A DNA stretch of 64,000 bases, from NCBI GenBank assembly GCA_030538075.1, contig JAUNUQ010000002.1, positions 62,001-126,000 of the forward strand. Reading direction: 5' to 3'. The translations under genes and the position numbers were made by a program. Origin of the DNA: Tissierellia bacterium. GTDB taxonomy: Bacteria > Bacillota > Clostridia > Tissierellales > Peptoniphilaceae. Positions 52,243 to 61,162 of this stretch are shown piece after piece (position 1 is the stretch's first letter; each line of letters starts with the position of its first letter). Under the pieces are notes generated by a model. The model worked only from the letters and a program-made list of their open reading frames with translations. It was not told where the DNA came from and searched no databases.

Positions 52243-53226
52243 ATGAAGAAGATTTCCCTTGCAAATCTACCCACTCCCATTCAAAAACTGGAGAGACTCT
52301 CTGGAGATTTGGGTTGCAATCTATATTTGAAGCGAGACGATTATACGGGGACGGAGGTCTCTGGAAATAAGATTCGAAAGCTAGAATACGCTATTGCCGA
52401 CGCCATAGCACAAGGAGCAGATACTCTGGTGACAGCAGGCGCGATCCAGTCCAACCATTGCCGTGCGACGGCAGCCGCTGCAAAGCGCTGTGGCCTCGGC
52501 TGTGAGCTAGTGATTCGGGGAGAAGACCCGCTGCAAATCGAAGGCAATTTCTTTCTCGATTATATGCTGGGTGCAATGGTCCACAGGCTTCGTCCTGAGG
52601 AGTCTCGAGAAGATAAGATGTTCGAGATTGAAACGCGCTTGACCAGTGAAGGGAAGAAAGCATATCGAATCCCAGTCGGCGCCTCCAATTCCGTAGGATC
52701 TTTAGGCTATGCAGAGTGTTTCCGAGAAATCCGCCAACAGGAATTGGAGTTGGGGGTCGAATTTGACGCCATTGTGCTCTCAGTAGGGTCCGGTGGCACC
52801 TATGCAGGACTCTGGTATGGTAACGAGATGGAACAGGCTGGAAAATGCATATATGGCATTTCTGTATCAGATAGCGAAGCGGAGTTTAAGAGGGAGATTA
52901 TACGAATCCTTCGAGGGATGGAAGGTATGACGGTAGCAGATGCTTATTTGAATGAAAACATTCGCATCAATGACCAGTATATCGGCAGGGGATATGCCCT
53001 CAGTACCCGAGAGGAGATCGCCTTTTTACTAGAAGTTGCCGAAAGAGAAGGGGTCATTTTTGATCCTTGCTATACGGGCAAGGCGTTTCTAGGATGTATT
53101 GAAGAGATCCGCAGTGGAGCCCTGAGTAAGTTCCAAAACATCCTCTTCATCCATACAGGAGGTCTGCAAGGCTGGACCCATGAGCAGCGTTTGATGGTGC
53201 TGGAGCTGATGGGCGTAGGGTTGTAA
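52243..53226 (+). CDS. D-cysteine desulfhydrase / ACC deaminase family PLP enzyme
   Basis: A 327-residue PLP enzyme of fold type II. PLP Lys43 lies in GTEVSGNKIRKLEYA; AIQSNHCRATAAAAKR and SVGSGGTYAGL (phosphate-binding loop) follow. This family includes D-cysteine desulfhydrase (gives pyruvate, sulfide and ammonia) and ACC deaminase. The sequence alone does not settle which, but free-living anaerobes more often carry the former. AGGTG ribosome site; monocistronic. Confidence 0.85.
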   Translation: MKKISLANLPTPIQKLERLSGDLGCNLYLKRDDYTGTEVSGNKIRKLEYAIADAIAQGADTLVTAGAIQSNHCRATAAAAKRCGLGCELVIRGEDPLQIEGNFFLDYMLGAMVHRLRPEESREDKMFEIETRLTSEGKKAYRIPVGASNSVGSLGYAECFREIRQQELELGVEFDAIVLSVGSGGTYAGLWYGNEMEQAGKCIYGISVSDSEAEFKREIIRILRGMEGMTVADAYLNENIRINDQYIGRGYALSTREEIAFLLEVAEREGVIFDPCYTGKAFLGCIEEIRSGALSKFQNILFIHTGGLQGWTHEQRLMVLELMGVGL

Positions 53227-53326
53227 TGCCATCCACAAATAACCGCATAAATCATATGGTGCAGCAAATCCTGCGATGCGACTTTTTGAAATGTAAGCAA
53301 ATTGTCGGATGGGGGATTGGTTTATC

Positions 53327-53335
53327 TGGTATAAT
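53327..53335 (+). promoter_or_regulatory. Extended -10 promoter of the small exporter gene
   Basis: TGGTATAAT fits TGnTATAAT, about 40 bases before the gene. Confidence 0.45.
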
Positions 53336-53374
53336 CTCCGTAGAATACTAAATAAATGAGCTGGAGTGGTTGGG

Positions 53375-53848
53375 ATGGAGTGGACTAAGGAAATCGTAGA
53401 TGGTTTACAAGTGATGTTTATGGCGATGCTGCCAGTGATTGAGCTGAGGGGGGCGATTCCCTTGGGAATTGCCAAGGGATTCAGCCATATGGGGGCCTTG
53501 TTTTGGGCTTATACTGGATCGATGATTCCCGTGCCCTTCATTTTGATTCTAATCCGTCCGATCACGAATTGGCTTCGTCAAACGAGTTTATTTCGAAGTT
53601 TGGTGGAGCGAATCGAAAATAAGACATTAAAAAAGGGCAGTGGTACGGTTAAAAAGTATGGCCTATTGGGTCTATTGATCTTTGTTGCAATTCCCCTGCC
53701 GGGTACTGGCGTCTGGAGTGGGAGCTTGCTTGCGTCCCTACTCAATTATCGCTTTAAGTATGCATTTCCGGCTGTTGCCATAGGGAACCTGATTGCTGGC
53801 TTTTTGATCTTGGCCTTGAGCTATGGCGTGCTGCATATTATCAGTTAG
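53375..53848 (+). CDS. Small multidrug-export family membrane protein (COG2426)
   Basis: A 157-residue membrane protein with four hydrophobic segments. PVIELRGAIPLGIAKG and FVAIPLPGTGVWSG are the hallmark repeats of this family. The name multidrug export comes from early annotation and the function is unproven. Start ATG 53375 is preferred to a GTG 9 bases upstream. Confidence 0.85.
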   Translation: MEWTKEIVDGLQVMFMAMLPVIELRGAIPLGIAKGFSHMGALFWAYTGSMIPVPFILILIRPITNWLRQTSLFRSLVERIENKTLKKGSGTVKKYGLLGLLIFVAIPLPGTGVWSGSLLASLLNYRFKYAFPAVAIGNLIAGFLILALSYGVLHIIS

Positions 53849-53877
53849 TAGATGAACATCTGTGGAGGGGATGAACG

Positions 53878-54369
53878 ATGGACAACCAGGAGACCAAGGG
53901 GAAGCACAACTCTCCAGATATAGGCGTTGAGTGGTCAATTGTATACCGAGAGTTTCATGAGTTGACCAAGCTCGAGCTCTACGATTGGCTGCGGCTGCGT
54001 ATGGAGGTATTTATGATCGAACAGAATTCCCTCTATCTGGACTTAGATGGGATTGATCTCGATTCGAAGCATCTATTGGCCATCGAGGGAGGGCGCGTCG
54101 TCGGTGGAATTCGCTGTATCCGCTCTCATTTGGATCAAGGGATTGGATCTCTGGGGAGGTTGTGTGTAACAAAAGGGAGAAGAGGACAGGGGATTGGCGA
54201 GGTCCTGCTCCAAAAAGGGATTCAGCAACTGATCGATGAAGGAATGCCCAAGATTCATATCGAAGCCCAGGTTTATCTGGTGGATTGGTACAGGGGATTT
54301 GGATTTGTGACAGAGAAAGATCCCTTCGATTTGGATGGGGTACTACATATTCAGATGGTTCGAGGATAG
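53878..54369 (+). CDS. GNAT acetyltransferase, ElaA-like
   Basis: A 163-residue GNAT protein. LYDWLRLRMEVFMIEQN and DGIDLDSKHLLAI are typical of ElaA; the acetyl-CoA loop is VTKGRRGQGIGEVLLQKG, followed by IEAQVYLVDWYRGFGF. The substrate is unknown. It ends at a strong terminator. Confidence 0.87.
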   Translation: MDNQETKGKHNSPDIGVEWSIVYREFHELTKLELYDWLRLRMEVFMIEQNSLYLDLDGIDLDSKHLLAIEGGRVVGGIRCIRSHLDQGIGSLGRLCVTKGRRGQGIGEVLLQKGIQQLIDEGMPKIHIEAQVYLVDWYRGFGFVTEKDPFDLDGVLHIQMVRG

Positions 54370-54373
54370 AAAG

Positions 54374-54415
54374 AGGGCAGTTGTCATGGGATTATTCCAT
54401 GTCAACTGCCCTTTG
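54374..54415. terminator. Bidirectional terminator between the GNAT and helicase genes
   Basis: AGGGCAGTTGTCATGG pairs with CCATGTCAACTGCCCT, 16 positions with one mismatch, around a 7-base loop. It can serve both convergent genes. Confidence 0.9.
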
Positions 54416-54418
54416 TGA

Positions 54419-56302
54419 TCATCGCTGTTTTTTCTTATTCATCCGCCGAACCTCTTCAAAGAAGCGTGAGGATTGGACTTTTTTTCCATTTCTGGTCTTG
54501 AGACTGATCAGAGTCAAGGAGGACTTGGCTCGGGTCATGCCCACGTAGAAGAGCCTTCTCTCCTCTTCTTGCGCCATAGAATCCCCTCGTGGGTCCATTT
54601 TACAGGAGTGCTGGGAAGGAAATTCCCCATCCACTAAGTCGATCATATAGACTGAATCGTATTCCAGACCCTTGGCCGAATGGATCGTCGAAAGGGTGAC
54701 GGCATCTGGTGAGGGAAAGCTGCGCTGGTTTCGGAGCTGCTCCAGTCTTTCGAGGAGTTCGGCTGGTTCCTTCATACCATGGGCCAATAGTTTGAGGTTT
54801 TCGAGGATTACATCCACTGGATCTCCACCAGTGCCCGATCGCCGAATACGCTCTTCCAGATAGGCGCCATAGCCTAATTCCTGTTCGATGTATTCGATGG
54901 CATCTGGAATGGAGAGTTTTGCCAAGAATTGAAAGCTGTGCTTGAGCCGTAGGATTCTCTCTATCTGATATTCTTTGAGATAGGGAATTTCCAGAAGCCG
55001 ATCAAAGATATTCTCCGCATAATTGGTACTTCGCAAAAATCCCAGGTAGTCCTTTTTTAAAAATGCATTGAGTTTATAGTAGATCTTTTCAAACAGTTCC
55101 AGATCCGATGGGTCTCGGGCAAAAAACAGTAGATTGAGGATGTCCTCTAGGACGAAATGAGACAGATAGGTCCTCTTGGCATCCCGCAGATAGTAGGGGA
55201 TACCTGCAGCTTCGAAGGCGCCGAATAGGGCCATGCCGCTCACATTATTTCGGTAGAGGATGGCGATTTTTCGCTGTGGGTCTTTTCGCTCTTGCTTCAT
55301 GCGTTCCACCAGATAGGCGGTTTGGACATTGGCGTTTTTACAGCTGACGATCTCAATTGGCTTGAGCTTCTCTTTTTTAGTATGGATTTTCTTTTCGTAT
55401 CGGTGCTTGTTGCCTCGGATAAAGGCATTGGAAACCATCACGATGTCTTTGTAGGAGCGGTGGTTCTCCTCCATGAAAAAGAGAGTGCCCTCGGGATATT
55501 TTTCTTTGAACCGAAGGAGTTCCTCTGGCCGAGCACCTCGAAAGCCATAGATGGACTGATCGTCATCGGCGACGATGAAGAGGTTGTTATTTGGCTCTGC
55601 CAACAGAGAGATCAACTCCAGCTGAATCTTTGAGGTATCCTGTCCTTCGTCGACTTGGATGAAGGGATAGGCTCTGCGAATTCGGGCGAGCAGGGCATCG
55701 TCCTGTTGGATGATCTCAAGGGATAGGGTGAGCATGTCGTCAAAGTCAATGAAATGGCGCTGCTTTTTAAATCCTTCGTATTGGAGGACTAAGTCCCGAA
55801 AGCCTTTCACCTCTGGTTGGAAGAGTTTGAGATAGTCGTCTAAAGAGAGCATGGTGTTTTTAATATAGGACAGCTCGGTGAAGAATGTCTCCAAGGTATC
55901 ATCGGTGATATAGCTGTGGTGCATGCGGTAGTAAAGGCTTCGAATCAGGGCGTATTTATTGTAATCCGAAGAGCCTTCGATCAACTCTAGGTGCCGATTT
56001 TGTTCTCGATTATAGGTCCTTAAGATCTGATAGGCAAAGGCATGGATGGTGGAAAAGCTAGGCTGTCCACTTTTCATGAGATCTGGATCTTGGCGCAGAA
56101 AAAAGCGCTGCTGCATATCCATGGCCTGCGCTTTGCTAAAGGTGATGGATAGGATCTGATCGGGGGCAACGCCGTTGTGCTCGATTAAGTTTTGAATGCG
56201 ATGCAGCAGGACTGTGGTCTTGCCTGCGCCGGGTACGGCGAGCACGAGTGCCGGCCCTTGGACATGCAGGATCGCCTGTTCTTGTTGTGGGGTAAGATTC
56301 AT
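54419..56302 (-). CDS. UvrD/Rep-family DNA helicase
   Basis: A 627-residue superfamily 1 helicase. Motif Ia/Walker A is VPGAGKTTVLLHRI, Walker B VDEGQDTSKIQ, motif III ADDDQSIYGFRGARP, motif V STIHSAKGLEYDSVYMIDL and motif VI FYVGMTRAKSSL. Smaller than PcrA (about 720-740 residues) and without its C-terminal tail, so it belongs to one of the shorter UvrD-like groups. Probably acts in DNA repair or recombination. Confidence 0.92.
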   Translation of the reverse strand: MNLTPQQEQAILHVQGPALVLAVPGAGKTTVLLHRIQNLIEHNGVAPDQILSITFSKAQAMDMQQRFFLRQDPDLMKSGQPSFSTIHAFAYQILRTYNREQNRHLELIEGSSDYNKYALIRSLYYRMHHSYITDDTLETFFTELSYIKNTMLSLDDYLKLFQPEVKGFRDLVLQYEGFKKQRHFIDFDDMLTLSLEIIQQDDALLARIRRAYPFIQVDEGQDTSKIQLELISLLAEPNNNLFIVADDDQSIYGFRGARPEELLRFKEKYPEGTLFFMEENHRSYKDIVMVSNAFIRGNKHRYEKKIHTKKEKLKPIEIVSCKNANVQTAYLVERMKQERKDPQRKIAILYRNNVSGMALFGAFEAAGIPYYLRDAKRTYLSHFVLEDILNLLFFARDPSDLELFEKIYYKLNAFLKKDYLGFLRSTNYAENIFDRLLEIPYLKEYQIERILRLKHSFQFLAKLSIPDAIEYIEQELGYGAYLEERIRRSGTGGDPVDVILENLKLLAHGMKEPAELLERLEQLRNQRSFPSPDAVTLSTIHSAKGLEYDSVYMIDLVDGEFPSQHSCKMDPRGDSMAQEEERRLFYVGMTRAKSSLTLISLKTRNGKKVQSSRFFEEVRRMNKKKQR

Positions 56303-56368
56303 TCTATTCTCCTGTCTGTAAGTTTACCACAATTGGATGGTTCCTTGGAGGATTTCGTAAAAGGAAAC

Positions 56369-56397
56369 TTGAGGGAAACAGGTCTTTGTAGTAAAAT
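56369..56397 (+). promoter_or_regulatory. Sigma-A promoter of the nitroreductase gene
   Basis: TTGAGG and TAAAAT with a 17-base spacer, about 50 bases before the start codon. Confidence 0.6.
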
Positions 56398-56445
56398 ACA
56401 TCTAGGAGCTTGAGACAGAGCATTGGAATAGAGGAGGATAGTAAT

Positions 56446-57240
56446 ATGTTGATGTCGGATTTTTTGACCACCCGTCGCTCAGTGCGAACCTTTAAGAATA
56501 AGAAAATTGACCAGAAGTCCCTGGATGGTGTTCAGGACCTGTTGGATCGCGTCAATCCACAGATGCTAGAGGCTGGTTATTTTCTATATGCCAATGGCGA
56601 TGAAATGTATAAAAAGTTAGAGGGAAAGGCGGGCTACGGCGGTGTTATGATCAAGGCACCCGCATATATTGCCCTAGTTACAAGAGAAGAAGTCCCAGAG
56701 GCGTATATCTATGGCGCCTATTATCTGGAGAAGGTCATTACCTCCTTGAAGAAATTCAATCTGGCCTCCTGTTGGGTAACCCTACAGCGCTTACCAGATG
56801 ATGAGGCGATTGCCACTTTTGGAGAGGTAAATGGCCGCATTATGTATCTGCTCGCGATCGGGTATCCTCCCAGAGATCTGAATATCGGAAAGGCGACCTA
56901 CAGTAGCCGCATTGGGATTCAAGACTATGTATTCAAAGAGAAATTTGGCCAACCCATGGACATCGACGAACTGGAGCAAATGGGTTTAGCAGATCTATTC
57001 TACTATCTGCGATTAGCGCCATCCTCCTATAATAATCAACCTTGGAGATTCGTCATCGACGGTCACCGGATTGAACTGTATTCGAAACAGCCTGCTCATA
57101 TCGATGAATTTGTTGACATGGGTATCATTCTCTTCTATTTTGATTCGCTTGCACAGACCTTGGGCATTCGCCCCGAGTGGACCATAGACATCAAAAAGAT
57201 GGATGGAGACTATGAATATATTGGAGAAGTGAACATCTAA
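56446..57240 (+). CDS. Nitroreductase-family protein (TM1586-like)
   Basis: A 264-residue FMN-dependent oxidoreductase fold. The N-terminal TTRRSVRTFKNK motif binds FMN phosphate; a second half contains APSSYNNQPWRFVIDG, giving the pseudo-dimeric architecture of the TM1586 group. The physiological substrate is unknown. I chose ATG 56446 after GAGGAGG rather than an earlier in-frame start. Confidence 0.85.
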   Translation: MLMSDFLTTRRSVRTFKNKKIDQKSLDGVQDLLDRVNPQMLEAGYFLYANGDEMYKKLEGKAGYGGVMIKAPAYIALVTREEVPEAYIYGAYYLEKVITSLKKFNLASCWVTLQRLPDDEAIATFGEVNGRIMYLLAIGYPPRDLNIGKATYSSRIGIQDYVFKEKFGQPMDIDELEQMGLADLFYYLRLAPSSYNNQPWRFVIDGHRIELYSKQPAHIDEFVDMGIILFYFDSLAQTLGIRPEWTIDIKKMDGDYEYIGEVNI

Positions 57241-57259
57241 GCAAATATTGAATAGAACA

Positions 57260-57287
57260 TCGAGCACTATCCTCGGATAGTGCTCGA
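57260..57287. repeat. Perfect 13-base palindrome before the map gene
   Basis: TCGAGCACTATCC-TC-GGATAGTGCTCGA is a perfect inverted repeat with a 2-base centre and no T run. It ends 18 bases before the map start codon. It could be an operator, a hairpin acting on ribosome access, or a weak terminator for the nitroreductase gene. Confidence 0.6.
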
Positions 57288-57305
57288 CTGATATTAGGAG
57301 CAATT

Positions 57306-58085
57306 ATGATCATCATTAAGACATTGGAAGAAATTGAAAAAATGAAAAAAGCCGGGGAAATCTTGGCGAAGACCCATTTGGAATTGCGAAAATTCATTCA
57401 CCCCGGGGTCAGCACTGCTGAGATCGACCAAGTGGCGGAGAACTTTATCCGTTCCCATGGAGCCATACCCGCTCAGATCGGATACAAGGACTACCCATAT
57501 GCCACATGCACCTCCGTAAACGATGAGATCTGTCATGGATTTCCCCTGAAAGAGATCATCTTGAAAGAGGGGGATTTGGTGACGGTGGATATGGTGGTAC
57601 TATTGGACGGCTATATGGCAGACTCCGCATGGAGCTATGGCGTCGGGCAGGTGTCGAAAGAAGTGGCAGATTTGATGGCGGCCACAAAGAAGAGCCTATA
57701 TCTCGGAATCGAGCAGGCTAGAGTTGGCAATCGCATCGGAGACATAGGTCATGCCATCCAGTCCTATGTTGAGCCCCTTGGCTACTCTGTCGTAAGGGAT
57801 TTTATCGGACATGGTATCGGCAAAGATATGCATGAGGATCCCCAGGTTCCCCATTATGGCAGACCGGGTCGCGGACCGCGGATTATGGAGGGGATGGTCT
57901 TTACCATTGAGCCCATGATCAACACGGGGGCTTGGATGTCCAAGCTGGATTCCAACGGCTGGACTGCCCGCACGGTGGACGGCTCCCTATCCTGCCAATA
58001 TGAACACACTTTAGCGGTCACTGCGGATGGACCGATCATTTTGACGGATCAATCCCTTTGGAGCGAGGACGATTCGGATGCATAA
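57306..58085 (+). CDS. map: Methionine aminopeptidase, type I
   Basis: A 259-residue metalloprotease that removes the N-terminal Met. The five metal ligands are visible: VDMV (Asp), ADSAW (Asp), GHGIGKDMHEDPQVPHYG (His), FTIEPM (Glu) and YEHTLAV (Glu). CTSVNDEICHGFP carries the substrate-contacting His. It overlaps the following phosphodiesterase gene by 8 bases. Confidence 0.94.
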   Translation: MIIIKTLEEIEKMKKAGEILAKTHLELRKFIHPGVSTAEIDQVAENFIRSHGAIPAQIGYKDYPYATCTSVNDEICHGFPLKEIILKEGDLVTVDMVVLLDGYMADSAWSYGVGQVSKEVADLMAATKKSLYLGIEQARVGNRIGDIGHAIQSYVEPLGYSVVRDFIGHGIGKDMHEDPQVPHYGRPGRGPRIMEGMVFTIEPMINTGAWMSKLDSNGWTARTVDGSLSCQYEHTLAVTADGPIILTDQSLWSEDDSDA

Positions 58086-59352
58086 GCTGATTGTACTCTC
58101 TTTAGATGCGCTGGGGGACACCGATGCAGTGCATTTTGAGAAGATGCCCGGTTTTCGCAGACTGATCGAAGAGGGAGCCTATGTAAAGAGGATGCGATCT
58201 GTGTTTCCGACATTGACCTATCCCTGCCATGCCAGTATCATCACCGGCAGGTATCCTAAGGACACCGGAATCATCAATAATCTGCTCCTGCAGCCCTCTA
58301 AAGAAAATATGGATTGGTACTGGTATGAAAAGGATATTCAGGGGGACACCCTCTTTCGAGCGGCAAAGCGAAGGGAACGGAGTACTGCGGCCTTTTTGTG
58401 GCCGGTCAGTGCCAACGGAAATATCGATTATAATATTGCGGAGATCATTCCCCATAGGCCTTGGCATACCCAGGCCATGGTGTCGGGATTAAACAGCAAT
58501 CTGCCTCTGTTATTGGAGCTGGATCAGAAGTATGGGCATCTGCGAAAGGGCCTTCAGCAGCCCAATCTCGACGATTTTACCGAGGCTTGCATGCACCATG
58601 TGTTGGAGAAACACGATCCGGATTTGACCATGACCCATTTTATCGCCGTCGATGACTACAAGCACAGATTTGGAGCGAATGCTCCAGAAGTCGTGGAGGC
58701 GATCACATCCTACGACGCTCGGATACAAAAGGCCCTGCATTTTATCGAGCATTTCGGCAGGGGACAGACGAGCTTAGTCGTCCTAAGTGACCATTCTCAT
58801 ATCGATTTGACCACGGGCCTCAGACTCAATAAATTCTTCTTAGATCGGGGTCTACTCACCGTCAACCCAAAGGGCATTGTGCAAAAATACGAAGTCATCA
58901 TGCATGAAGCTGGTGGCAGCTGTTATATCTATGCGAAAAATCAGAGCCCCAGGGCGATGACCAAGCTCAGGGATCTACTCGAAGAATTCGCGGCGCAGAC
59001 TGGAGGTATCCGCAGTATACTCACAGCCAAAGAAGCAGAAGTAAGGGGTACAGACCCGGACTGCACATTCCTATTGGATGCAAAAGACGGCTATTACTTT
59101 ATACAAGATGTCAATGGGGAGATCATTGAAGAGACGGATCACAAATATGCGGCCAATCACGGATATGACCCAGATAGGATGGGTTATTCGGCGGTATTCT
59201 TCGGATATGGTCCCGCTTTTCGCCCCACGAGTTTAGAAGATGCCCGGCTCATCGACATCGCTCCCACCCTGTCTCGTATCATGGATCTGCGCCTACGTGG
59301 CGCCGCTGGGAGGGTGATGGAGGAGATCCTCCGGCCAGAGGCGATGCAATAG
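58078..59352 (+). CDS. Alkaline-phosphatase-superfamily nucleotide pyrophosphatase/phosphodiesterase
   Basis: A 424-residue hydrolase of the NPP branch. Metal ligands and nucleophile are visible: LDALGD (Asp), FPTLTYPCHASIITG (Thr nucleophile), AVDDYKHRFG (Asp and His), SDHSHID (Asp-His) and ANHGY (His). There is no signal peptide, so unlike many relatives it seems to act inside the cell. Substrate unknown. Confidence 0.87.
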   Translation: MHKLIVLSLDALGDTDAVHFEKMPGFRRLIEEGAYVKRMRSVFPTLTYPCHASIITGRYPKDTGIINNLLLQPSKENMDWYWYEKDIQGDTLFRAAKRRERSTAAFLWPVSANGNIDYNIAEIIPHRPWHTQAMVSGLNSNLPLLLELDQKYGHLRKGLQQPNLDDFTEACMHHVLEKHDPDLTMTHFIAVDDYKHRFGANAPEVVEAITSYDARIQKALHFIEHFGRGQTSLVVLSDHSHIDLTTGLRLNKFFLDRGLLTVNPKGIVQKYEVIMHEAGGSCYIYAKNQSPRAMTKLRDLLEEFAAQTGGIRSILTAKEAEVRGTDPDCTFLLDAKDGYYFIQDVNGEIIEETDHKYAANHGYDPDRMGYSAVFFGYGPAFRPTSLEDARLIDIAPTLSRIMDLRLRGAAGRVMEEILRPEAMQ

Positions 59353-59356
59353 ACCA

Positions 59357-59396
59357 AGGGCTACCTGCATTCTGAAGAGATGTAGGTAGCTCTTTT
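59357..59396 (+). terminator. Terminator after the phosphodiesterase gene
   Basis: GGGCTACCTGCAT pairs with ATGTAGGTAGCTC (G-U pairs allowed), then TTTT. Confidence 0.82.
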
Positions 59397-59460
59397 AAGC
59401 TAATATACCCAAGTACTCCAATTCGGGGTATAATAGAAAGAGACCAAAAAGGAGAGACAT

Positions 59461-60066
59461 ATGACATTAAAACAAATGCAAAAACCAGCTAAAGGGGATA
59501 CTTTGGCTACCATTCATACAAATCGCGGCGATATTACTCTGGTTCTATTCCCTGAAGCGGCACCGAAGGCCGTGGAGAATTTTGTGACCCATGCGAAAAA
59601 CGGCTACTATGACGGCATTATCTTTCACCGGGTCATCCCGAATTTCATGATCCAAGGTGGAGACCCGACTGGAACTGGACGCGGTGGTGAGAGTATCTTT
59701 GGACGCTCTTTCGAAGACGAGTTCCATCCGGAATACCGTAATTTCCGCGGCGCGCTGAGTATGGCCAATGCAGGCCCAGGCACCAATGGCAGCCAGTTTT
59801 TCATCGTGACGGCACCTGAGGTGACGGTAGATTTCCTATCTCAAATGCGCGATTTAGGCGCGGAAAAGGGCTATGCACCAGAAGTCGTCGACGAGTATGA
59901 AAAGACGGGCGGCGCCTTTTGGTTGGACTTTAAGCATAGCGTCTTTGGACAGGTGGTTGAGGGGATGGACATCGTAGATGAAATCAGCAATGCAGAGCGC
60001 AATCCCATGGACAAGCCCCTAGAAGATGTGACGATCCAGTCCATCGAGATCAAGGAGCAAGAATAA
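59461..60066 (+). CDS. Peptidyl-prolyl cis-trans isomerase, cyclophilin type
   Basis: A 201-residue cyclophilin. [22 protein letters not shown] (catalytic Arg, Phe and Gln) and [11 protein letters not shown] are diagnostic. It has an insertion of about 30 residues before [12 protein letters not shown], seen in many clostridial cyclophilins. No signal peptide, so cytoplasmic. A TATAAT lies at 59429, without a good -35. Confidence 0.93.
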   Translation: MTLKQMQKPAKGDTLATIHTNRGDITLVLFPEAAPKAVENFVTHAKNGYYDGIIFHRVIPNFMIQGGDPTGTGRGGESIFGRSFEDEFHPEYRNFRGALSMANAGPGTNGSQFFIVTAPEVTVDFLSQMRDLGAEKGYAPEVVDEYEKTGGAFWLDFKHSVFGQVVEGMDIVDEISNAERNPMDKPLEDVTIQSIEIKEQE

Positions 60067-60109
60067 CGGACAGACTTACAGCATTTTCCAATTTTTCCAA
60101 GAGGATAAA

Positions 60110-61126
60110 ATGATTAATATTAAAAATGACTATAGTGAAGTCGCCCATCCGAAGGTATTGGAGCATATTATGGCCTATAGCATGCAGGTGAATGCGCCCT
60201 ACGGAGAGGATAAGCATTGTCTTCACGCTGCACAGCTCATTAAAGGTCATCTCAATAGAGAAGTGGACATCCACTTTGTCTCAGGGGGGACTTTGGCGAA
60301 TATCTTGTCGATGGCCGCTTTTTTACGACCCTATCAATCGATCATCGCCGTCGAGACGGCACATATCGCCGACAATGAGACCGGAGCCATTGAGGGCACT
60401 GGTCATAAGGTGATCACCGTAGAGGGGGAGGATGGCAAGATGACTCCCAAAGAGATCGAAGGGGTCATGTCCATTTACACTCATGAGCACAAGACCCAGC
60501 CGGCTCTGGTCTATATCACCAATGCTACGGAGCTTGGAACGGTATATACAAAGGGGGAGTTGATCGCTCTTCGAGAGGTATGCGACGAACATGGACTACT
60601 GCTTTACATGGACGGTGCGCGCTTAGCGGCAGCTTTGACCTCGGAATTCTCTGATATTAGTTTGGGTGATCTGGCAGAGTTGACCGATGCCTTCTTTATT
60701 GGCGGTGCCAAAAATGGCCTGATGTTTGGAGAGGCACTGGTCCTTGTCAATGATCGCTTAAAGCCTGATTTTCGGTATATGTACAAGAATCGTGGAGCCA
60801 TGTTTTCTAAGGGTTTTCTGATGGGGATGCAGTTTGAGGTCCTGTTTGAAAATGACCTTTATTTTGAACTGGGACGTCACGCCAATCGGATGGCGGCTCT
60901 GATGGCGGAGGGCCTGTTGGCACGTGGGATCGAATTCTACAAGCCACGGGTGACGAATCAGATATTTGTTCGGCTTAGCGACGAACAGATCGAGCGCCTG
61001 TCAGAGAAATTCCTCTTTGAGGTCTTTCAATACCCAAAAGACGGAAAAGTGGTCCGCTTTATCACGACCTGGTCGACCACCCAAGAGACAATCGACTTAC
61101 TGATGGATTTTTTGGATGGGCAGTAG
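60110..61126 (+). CDS. Low-specificity L-threonine aldolase-like PLP enzyme
   Basis: A 338-residue PLP enzyme (fold type I) that cleaves threonine or allo-threonine to glycine and acetaldehyde. FVSGGTLANILSM, AVETAHIADNETGAIEGTGHKV and the PLP lysine in FIGGAKNGLMFGEAL match the LtaE family. AAGAGGAT precedes the ATG. It lies between cyclophilin and hemZ, with short gaps. Confidence 0.88.
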   Translation: MINIKNDYSEVAHPKVLEHIMAYSMQVNAPYGEDKHCLHAAQLIKGHLNREVDIHFVSGGTLANILSMAAFLRPYQSIIAVETAHIADNETGAIEGTGHKVITVEGEDGKMTPKEIEGVMSIYTHEHKTQPALVYITNATELGTVYTKGELIALREVCDEHGLLLYMDGARLAAALTSEFSDISLGDLAELTDAFFIGGAKNGLMFGEALVLVNDRLKPDFRYMYKNRGAMFSKGFLMGMQFEVLFENDLYFELGRHANRMAALMAEGLLARGIEFYKPRVTNQIFVRLSDEQIERLSEKFLFEVFQYPKDGKVVRFITTWSTTQETIDLLMDFLDGQ

Positions 61127-61162
61127 AGGGTATTTGGGCTCCAGTCCCAATGAGGTGATCCA

